From Myroides albus (lineage in GTDB: Bacteria > Bacteroidota > Bacteroidia > Flavobacteriales > Flavobacteriaceae): DNA of 47,602 bases. Positions 42,573 to 47,602 of the stretch are shown piece after piece. Within the stretch, counting starts at the first letter, position 1; each line of letters opens with the position of its first letter. A program made the position numbers and the translations under genes. A model generated the notes under the pieces. That model worked only from the letters and a program-made list of their open reading frames with translations, had not been told where the DNA came from and did no database searches. The stretch is taken from assembly GCF_009711045.1 (NCBI RefSeq), contig NZ_WMJX01000022.1, positions 224-47,825 on the forward strand, given 5' to 3'.

Positions 42573-43028
42573 TTGAAGGGAACAAGATTATTTATATTAT
42601 ATGTAATGATTTCCGTTTTATTTATGGGGTGTGGAATGAATTCTAAAAGGGAATTGATTGCGCTTAAAAGGGAAGTTGTCGAAAGTTTTGTTGAAACTTT
42701 AGATTCTTCTCAATTGGTACAAATTATGTTAATTGAAAATAATAATGATTTTCACATATGGAGTGAGTATCTGAATTGTTCTGTATATTCTCTTCAACGA
42801 ATAGAGAAAGGTAGAAGCTATTTAACAAGTAAAGGAGAAGATGCTTTGCGTAAAATTGTAAAAGAATTATTCGTGTTAAAAGCAAGTAAACGCATTAATT
42901 TCACTGATAATTTTAAGGAATTACGTTTAGTTATTTTTAATGATATTTTTAAGGGGCAACTATCTGAAAACAGAGATTTGACACGTTTTGAAACAACTAT
43001 AGATTTAGTATGGGAAGAATTAGATTAA
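42573..43028 (+). CDS. Hypothetical lipoprotein
   Basis: A 151-residue lipoprotein. TTG at 42573 is the best start: it gives a basic N-terminus, a hydrophobic run and the lipobox LFMGC (Cys 20). The first in-frame ATG (42606) would leave a signal peptide that is too short. The mature part is helical with no recognised domain. It overlaps the next lipoprotein gene by 19 bases and lies upstream of the WHH-nuclease lipoprotein, so it could belong to the same cell-surface cassette. Confidence 0.7.
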   Translation: MKGTRLFILYVMISVLFMGCGMNSKRELIALKREVVESFVETLDSSQLVQIMLIENNNDFHIWSEYLNCSVYSLQRIEKGRSYLTSKGEDALRKIVKELFVLKASKRINFTDNFKELRLVIFNDIFKGQLSENRDLTRFETTIDLVWEELD

Positions 43029-43993
43029 CTTTAGGTAGATATGTAAGTACGTTTTTGACAATTCTGAGTGTTTTTTTCTTAGTTGGATGTAAGAAAGACA
43101 AAATACAAGAGATGGAAGACTTAAAGGTGAATAAACAAGCATATTTGTTGGAGAATATACGATTGGAAAAAGAAAGCCATATCAAATTTGTAAGTGAAAT
43201 AAGTGAGCAAAAGAAAGAGTATTTTGATGAAAAGATAAATCAGTTTATTGAAGATTACGATAGTTTTGGAATGGTGAATATTCTAAGAAGACGTGTATTT
43301 AAAACTAATGAAGAGAACGTTAAGGAAATTTCCCAATCTATGCACTTAGCATTTAACTTGCTAGATTATCAGGAGTTTGAGCAAAAGAAAATAAATGAGT
43401 ATTTAGATAGATTACAACTAAACAGAAGGCAGTTTGAATTAGGTGAAAAAGAGTTTTATACAGAGCAAGAAGTCTTAGATTGGAGAAATGGTACTGTACT
43501 GCAGAATATTAAAATGGGAGCAAATCAAATGGTAAATAATATTGAGGAGGATGCTACTAATGAAATTTTAAATCTAGTTCTTATAGTATGGGATTTTGTT
43601 GCTATTGTATTGTTTATATTATCCTTGGTGTTTGGAATTAGTTCTTTTGTAGTTCCTCAACCTTTTTCTATAGCTGGATCAATATTTTCTTTCTTTCTTG
43701 GTTTTATATTGCTTTTTTATACAGAAGGAAAACGCGAGGCTATTATACGAGAGAGTCTTAAGGATGTGGTATCAAATGAGTTTGTCTTTAAAGAAAGTAA
43801 TGCTTTGTTGATTGGTTTAAATAAGAATACGGAGTTTTATTATAATTCAGGTCAAGAAGTGGATCCAATGCAAGTTCGTTTGATTATGGATGAAGACTTA
43901 TCTAATGATGATTCTATTTATATAGAGGATAGTCAAAGTTTAGAGGTAGAGGAGATGGAGTATATAGAGGTCATTGAAAATGATGTAAAATAG
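43010..43993 (+). CDS. Hypothetical lipoprotein with coiled coil and membrane hairpin
   Basis: A 327-residue protein. Signal peptide with lipobox LVGC (about residue 26); a long charged, coiled-coil region (about 30-180); two adjacent hydrophobic segments (about 190-212 and 216-240) that could form a membrane hairpin; then an acidic C-terminal tail rich in Glu/Asp (EDSQSLEVEEMEYIEVIE). I do not recognise the family. Together with the overlap with 42573-43028 and the nearby WHH-nuclease lipoprotein, an immunity or delivery role is possible but unproven. Confidence 0.7.
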   Translation: MGRIRLTLGRYVSTFLTILSVFFLVGCKKDKIQEMEDLKVNKQAYLLENIRLEKESHIKFVSEISEQKKEYFDEKINQFIEDYDSFGMVNILRRRVFKTNEENVKEISQSMHLAFNLLDYQEFEQKKINEYLDRLQLNRRQFELGEKEFYTEQEVLDWRNGTVLQNIKMGANQMVNNIEEDATNEILNLVLIVWDFVAIVLFILSLVFGISSFVVPQPFSIAGSIFSFFLGFILLFYTEGKREAIIRESLKDVVSNEFVFKESNALLIGLNKNTEFYYNSGQEVDPMQVRLIMDEDLSNDDSIYIEDSQSLEVEEMEYIEVIENDVK

Positions 43994-44079
43994 GAGGAGG
44001 AACAAGATCGAGAAGAAAAAAAGAAAAGGTAAGTGATAAACATTAATGCAGTAAACTCGGCTATGTAAAAAAAAATATA

Positions 44080-44991
44080 ATGAAGTATAAGTTATTAGTT
44101 TTAACGGTATTGTTTATATTGTTTTCTTCTTGTAATAAAGTTGCAAAACAAACAGTAAAAAGTATGCCTAAGCGTTTTCTTGTTACTGCCTTAAAGACTA
44201 ACGTGGTTGAAAAAAGTTCAATTTTTACTAAAAACCTTGAAATTAAAAATGCAAAACTTTTTTTAACTCAATTTAAAATTGATTCTAAATATTTAACGAA
44301 AATTAATATTTTAGATGAAAAGCAATGGGTTGATCTAACGACAGAAATGAATAAGTTTGCTGAGTTTAGAAAATGGATTATATCCAATCCAGACCAGATT
44401 GTTACATATAAAAAGATTTACGCTAATCGTTCTCTGCGTACAGATATGGGCTACTTAAAGAGTGTTTCAAGACAACTAATAGAGAACCCAAATAAGAAGC
44501 CTGTAATAGTTATTCGAAGAGGAGCAGTCAATAGAACAGATTACAAAGTTAAGTTAGTTGCTAAAGTGTTTAAGCATAAAGAATTTCACATTAAAGGTGT
44601 TTTTCCTGATTTTTCAAATTATACTGCTTTTTCTACAAAGCTGCGAGCAGAACAGTATTTTTTAAGTGATCGTGCACAGTTTAAAATAGCTAAGAGAGAA
44701 CTTCAAAGAGTAGTAGTTAATAATAATTCAAAAGCTATAGAAAAAAAGCTTCTTGAGATAAATGGTCATTCAAAATATTATCACCCTAATTATGGAGATG
44801 TTTCAGGTCGAAAACTTGTTGATTTGCAGATGAGAGATATTCAAAATCATAGTAAAGATAGAATTATTGGACTTACATGGCATCATAAGGAAGATTATGG
44901 AATAATCGACTTAGTGAATACTGAAGTACATAACAAAATACCCCATACTGGTGGAAGAGCTATTTGGGGAGGTGGCCGTCATTATAGATAA
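44080..44991 (+). CDS. Lipoprotein with C-terminal WHH-type HNH/Endo VII nuclease toxin domain
   Basis: A 303-residue lipoprotein: signal peptide with lipobox FSSC (Cys 18), an uncharacterised basic middle region (about 30-220) and, at the C-terminus, the WHH family of the HNH/Endonuclease VII superfamily. Seen: GLTWHHKEDYG (Trp267-His268-His269), VNTEVHNKIPHTGG (His284, His289) and the closing AIWGGGRHYR. WHH domains are toxin tips of bacterial polymorphic toxins that cut nucleic acid. A lipid anchor on such a toxin is unusual, and no obvious WHH immunity protein directly follows. Nuclease activity is a strong family inference; the delivery route is unknown. Two lipoprotein genes lie upstream. 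Confidence 0.88.
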   Translation: MKYKLLVLTVLFILFSSCNKVAKQTVKSMPKRFLVTALKTNVVEKSSIFTKNLEIKNAKLFLTQFKIDSKYLTKINILDEKQWVDLTTEMNKFAEFRKWIISNPDQIVTYKKIYANRSLRTDMGYLKSVSRQLIENPNKKPVIVIRRGAVNRTDYKVKLVAKVFKHKEFHIKGVFPDFSNYTAFSTKLRAEQYFLSDRAQFKIAKRELQRVVVNNNSKAIEKKLLEINGHSKYYHPNYGDVSGRKLVDLQMRDIQNHSKDRIIGLTWHHKEDYGIIDLVNTEVHNKIPHTGGRAIWGGGRHYR

Positions 44992-45047
44992 GAAGTAATT
45001 TCTTAATTTTATTATTAAAGTTCTTGATATTCTTAAAGCACTGATTC

Positions 45048-45078
45048 GGCAACGGGTAAATGATTTGGTAACGGGTAA
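45048..45078. repeat. Tandem 19-base degenerate repeat
   Basis: Two copies of a TGATTxGGxAACGGGTAA unit (GGCAACGGGTAA at 45048-45059 and GGTAACGGGTAA at 45067-45078). More G+C-rich than its surroundings, probably intergenic repeat debris. Confidence 0.5.
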
Positions 45079-45128
45079 CCGATATAGGAGCCGAGAGGTT
45101 ACGTGATAAAATATAAAATTAGTAGAGT

Positions 45129-45162
45129 AAAAAGCTGTTGTCGAAAGACAATGGCTTTTTTT
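45129..45162 (+). terminator. Rho-independent terminator after WHH-nuclease gene
   Basis: AAAAAGC...TTGTC pairs with GACAA...GCTTTTTTT around a GAAA tetraloop, with a small internal loop. Clear T-tail. Confidence 0.82.
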
Positions 45163-45176
45163 ATTAGCAGTGTTCC

Positions 45177-45213
45177 GGCTTCCGGTTTTCGGTTCCCAGT
45201 TCCTTGTTTCCTA
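45177..45213. repeat. Degenerate TTCCGG-type heptamer repeats
   Basis: A run of about five imperfect 6-7-base units of TTCCGGT/TTCCCAG type. Low-complexity intergenic repeat of unknown origin; similar short CAGTTAC/CCAGTTA sequence occurs near 42173-42195. Confidence 0.45.
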
Positions 45214-45285
45214 ATTGTCATTGATAAATTATTCATAATTCCCTTAAAATAAGATATCTTTATCATCAAGCTAAAAATACATTCT

Positions 45286-46971
45286 ATGTTGGTAAAGCAT
45301 TTTTACTTGGTGTTTTCGTCTTTTCTTTTTTTGTTTTCTTGTGATCGTGCAATTAAGCAAGATGTGCGTATCTATGAGCAGCTAATCGACAAGTATACCT
45401 TAGATGCTGTTGATTTAGAGCATGAACAACAAGATTTTACAGCCATTGAGCTTGAGAATGTCAAGGTGTTAAAACAAGCTATAGCATTAGTTAAAGCGAG
45501 TAAGAAAGGAGAGCTGACAGAAGGGGTATTTCTAAAGCAGGTGAACTTGCTTTATGATGCACTTCAAAACCCTGTGATTAGCCTTAGTGTTAAGGCTTGG
45601 ATTTATAGCTATATAGGCTTTTATTTTTATGCAGAGAATGAGTATGTGCAAGCAGCTCCATATTTTATAGAGCTTTCCCTTCTTATCGAGAATCAACTAG
45701 AAGAGTTGAGCTTAGGTAAAGAGGATATATTGCTAAATACAGCATTCTTTTTTCAAACCTTAGAGGAATATCGCCTTGCACAGGAGTATTTCTCACTTAT
45801 TTTAAATTTGCCTTTATTAGAAGATACCACAGCAGCTAAGGTTTACTTCAACTTGGGGGAGTTAGCCTATAGGCAAGTCAATTTTGTAAAGGCTAAAGAA
45901 TACTATTTAAAAAGTCAAGGCTTTGCATTAGATACGAAAGATACTTTGCGCTATGCAAAAACTCTTGGAGGATTGGGACAAATAGACATGAAAGAGGGCA
46001 GGGTAAAGATGGGCAGGGAGTTGTTGGAAAAGGACTTTGTACTCTCAAGGCAAGTAGGGGATGTAAAGAATATGATGTACAGTAGATTGCTTCTCGCACA
46101 AGGATTGTTTGAGAATAATCAAATCGATAGCGCGTTTACTGCTTTAGAAGAGGCTTATGCTTATGCGTTTAAAATTGGAGGGGAAGTTGGTTATGAGTTT
46201 GAAATTCTCAGCTTTTTAAAACAAATTGCTCAATTAAAAAAAGAGGACAGCTTAGAGCTATACTATTCACGTGAAGTGGATAAAATAGCCCCAATAGCCA
46301 AAGAAAAGGAAGGGGAGCTTGCCATTCAATTAGTCAATGGAAAGTTGAACTATCACAAGATTCTTTGGGACTTAGAACTGAAAAAAGCAAAGGTTGAATC
46401 ACTTTGGTATCAGCGTATTGTTTTATTTCTGGTTGTGAGTTTTCTGTGTTTGCTTTTATTAGGCGTTTATCTGTTTTTTAAACGCAGAAATAAGATGCAG
46501 GCATTTGCATATCAGACAAAGCTGATGCATTTTGAGTTAGCGCGAATCAAGTCAGAAGACCGATTGCACAAAGCCGAGAATACGCTTTCAGCGCATCAGC
46601 AGTTTCTCAGTGAAAAGACGACGCAAATTGCACAATTAGAGGAAGAATTACAAGCGCTGAAAAAATCATCCAGCACTTATTTAAAACACAATACACCAGC
46701 TATCCAGGAGTTGTTGCAGTCCCATCTTATGACAGAGGAAAACTGGGACTTGTTTAAGCTTGCTTTTTATAAAGAGCAAAAGCAGTATGTAGATTATCTT
46801 CAAAAACACTTTGCTGACTTAACAGAGAGTAATCTGCGTATTGTTTTATTGCAGAAAATTGGACTATCAAAAGAGCAAATTGCAAATTTGCTCGGTATAA
46901 CTTCAGAGGCAGTTCGAAAGGCAAATCAGCGACTTAAAAAGAAATATGGGGAAAAGTATCATTTGCTTTAG
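45286..46971 (+). CDS. TPR-containing membrane sensor with C-terminal HTH (LuxR-like) domain
   Basis: A 561-residue Bacteroidota-type one-component regulator. Signal sequence or lipobox (FLFSC, residues about 15-19); a periplasmic TPR array (about 60-350, with A-YFNLGELAYRQVNFVKAKEYYLKS-like units); one transmembrane helix (about 373-393); a cytoplasmic coiled coil (about 410-455); and a C-terminal HTH (SNLRIVLLQKIGLSKEQIANLLGITSEAVRKANQRLKKKYGE). The HTH is of the LuxR/GerE-like type used in these sensors. It should couple a periplasmic signal to transcription. A TATCTTTA promoter-like element lies 24 bases upstream. No target is identifiable. Confidence 0.88.
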   Translation: MLVKHFYLVFSSFLFLFSCDRAIKQDVRIYEQLIDKYTLDAVDLEHEQQDFTAIELENVKVLKQAIALVKASKKGELTEGVFLKQVNLLYDALQNPVISLSVKAWIYSYIGFYFYAENEYVQAAPYFIELSLLIENQLEELSLGKEDILLNTAFFFQTLEEYRLAQEYFSLILNLPLLEDTTAAKVYFNLGELAYRQVNFVKAKEYYLKSQGFALDTKDTLRYAKTLGGLGQIDMKEGRVKMGRELLEKDFVLSRQVGDVKNMMYSRLLLAQGLFENNQIDSAFTALEEAYAYAFKIGGEVGYEFEILSFLKQIAQLKKEDSLELYYSREVDKIAPIAKEKEGELAIQLVNGKLNYHKILWDLELKKAKVESLWYQRIVLFLVVSFLCLLLLGVYLFFKRRNKMQAFAYQTKLMHFELARIKSEDRLHKAENTLSAHQQFLSEKTTQIAQLEEELQALKKSSSTYLKHNTPAIQELLQSHLMTEENWDLFKLAFYKEQKQYVDYLQKHFADLTESNLRIVLLQKIGLSKEQIANLLGITSEAVRKANQRLKKKYGEKYHLL

Positions 46972-46996
46972 GTCTGCTTTCCTTGGTCAAATTCGC

Positions 46997-47020
46997 GCTG
47001 TGAACGCAGCATTTTTTCTT
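46997..47020 (+). terminator. Probable terminator after the TPR/HTH regulator
   Basis: Short GC-rich stem (GCTG...CAGC with additional wobble pairing) followed by AT and six Ts, then another T-run. Confidence 0.55.
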
Positions 47021-47091
47021 TTTTTGGATTAGTTAGCCATTTACTATTTTCTTTTTCTCAGGTATTTGTTCTCTGTGATTACTTGGTTTTG

Positions 47092-47112
47092 AATTGTAAT
47101 ATTATTACAATT
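47092..47112. promoter_or_regulatory. Perfect 21-base palindrome, operator candidate
   Basis: AATTGTAATA, a central T, then TATTACAATT: perfect 10+1+10 symmetry. It lies 8 bases before a TAATTTTG promoter element. It shares the TTGTAATATT core with the palindrome at 6193-6209. Confidence 0.5.
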
Positions 47113-47281
47113 ACGCGATTTAATTTTGTGAAATTAAGGGCTTAATGTACTTGTATGCTGTGTTTTAGGTGGTTTTTCATGTGTGTTTTTCTCTATTTGT
47201 CCCACTTTTGTCCCAGGTGTTTATTAGGTGTTTTTAGTAAGATTGATAAAGTTTGTAAAGCAAACAAAAACAATTATGCTG

Positions 47282-47602
47282 ATGAAAACATCAATTACTT
47301 TTTTATATCTATTTCTATTTTCGCTTTTAAGTAGTCTGTGGACATTGTCAGAAGCATCTGACATAGCTTCTTCACTTAAGTTAGAGCGAACTGTGAAACA
47401 ACACGATGAAAATTCAAACTTGTTTTTCGAATTACAGGGTGATCCTTTAACTGATGCAAGCTCGTTTATTACTACTTGGAAAATTTCATCCAGTAATGAT
47501 TCTATTGCGTTTAATGTAAGAAATAATTATCAATACTCGTATGATGTTTATTGGGAGAAGGTTTGGATATCCAAACGAAATCTGGACAATTAGTTAAGCA
47601 GC
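47282..47602 (+). pseudogene. BspA-like surface protein N-terminus, apparently frameshifted (partial)
   Basis: From ATG 47282 a signal peptide (MKTSITFLYLFLFSLLS...) leads into DPLTDASSFITTWKIS and NNYQYSYDVYW, the opening pattern of BspA-type surface proteins (FITTW...YxYxVDWGDG). After the Trp the frame runs EKVWISKRNLDN and stops at 47591-47593. One added G after the Trp codon near 47551 would instead read WGEGLDIQTKSGQ and stay open to the window end. So either a real frameshift or a sequencing error lies near 47551-47555. The coordinates give the fragment visible up to the window edge. Starts at 47276 or the GTG at 47228 are also possible. Confidence 0.6.

Larger units (their letters stand above)
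46972..47275. other. Intergenic region with terminator, large palindrome and promoter element
   Basis: About 300 bases. It contains a terminator for the regulator gene (46997-47020), a 21-base palindrome (47092-47112) and a TAATTTTG -7-like element (47121-47128) ahead of the BspA-like gene. Confidence 0.5.

Overview
The window looks like a chromosomal segment of a Flavobacteriaceae (Bacteroidota) genome, possibly Myroides-like, although the genus is not proven. The grounds are two SusC/SusD pairs, a FecR/ECF sigma pair, low G+C, no Shine-Dalgarno sequences ahead of most starts, TAnnTTTG-type -7 promoter elements, and mobilization genes with the Bacteroidota YWFCY-type coupling protein. No rRNA, tRNA or CRISPR array was seen.

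Region 1 (1-14871) is a nutrient-uptake locus. On the minus strand, fecR (anti-sigma), an STN-containing SusC (TonB-dependent outer-membrane transporter) and a SusD lipoprotein that runs off the window form one group. Its ECF sigma factor is divergent at 5562-6140. A second minus-strand operon encodes a SusC without an STN domain, a SusD, a small lipoprotein and an exported S9 (prolyl oligopeptidase-type) peptidase with a complete Ser-Asp-His triad. The two SusCs are close paralogs. Peptide capture, hydrolysis and import is the most economical reading. A small secreted two-Cys protein lies between the two groups.

Region 2 (14872-26455) is a mobilization module. It opens with about 1.8 kb that has no credible ORF but is packed with inverted repeats. 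After that come an XRE regulator, a hypothetical protein, a MobA-like accessory protein, a MobB-like relaxase, a small membrane protein, an excisionase-type HTH protein, a DUF4099/DUF3945 protein, a topoisomerase III-like protein that has lost most of its catalytic residues, and, convergently, a TraG/VirD4-type coupling protein. No integrase, replication initiator or type IV secretion genes are visible.

Region 3 (26456-42161) is a Wzx/Wzy-type surface polysaccharide cluster. It has two UDP-sugar dehydrogenases and a UDP-GlcNAc 2-epimerase (uronic acid sugars such as ManNAcA), an acyltransferase, two glycosyltransferases, a Wzy polymerase, a MurJ-type Wzx flippase, a heparinase II/III-like lyase, a PglC-type initiating transferase and a PglD-type acetyltransferase, closed by a strong terminator. 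A lipoprotein serine protease and a small membrane protein separate this from a DegT-family sugar aminotransferase, the likely partner of the PglC/PglD genes.

Region 4 (42162-47602) carries two overlapping lipoprotein genes, a lipoprotein ending in a WHH-type HNH/Endo VII nuclease toxin domain, a TPR/transmembrane/HTH sensor-regulator, and the start of a BspA-like surface protein that appears frameshifted close to the window edge. The most interesting signals are the hairpin-dense noncoding island, the catalytically eroded topoisomerase beside DUF3945, and the lipid-anchored WHH nuclease.
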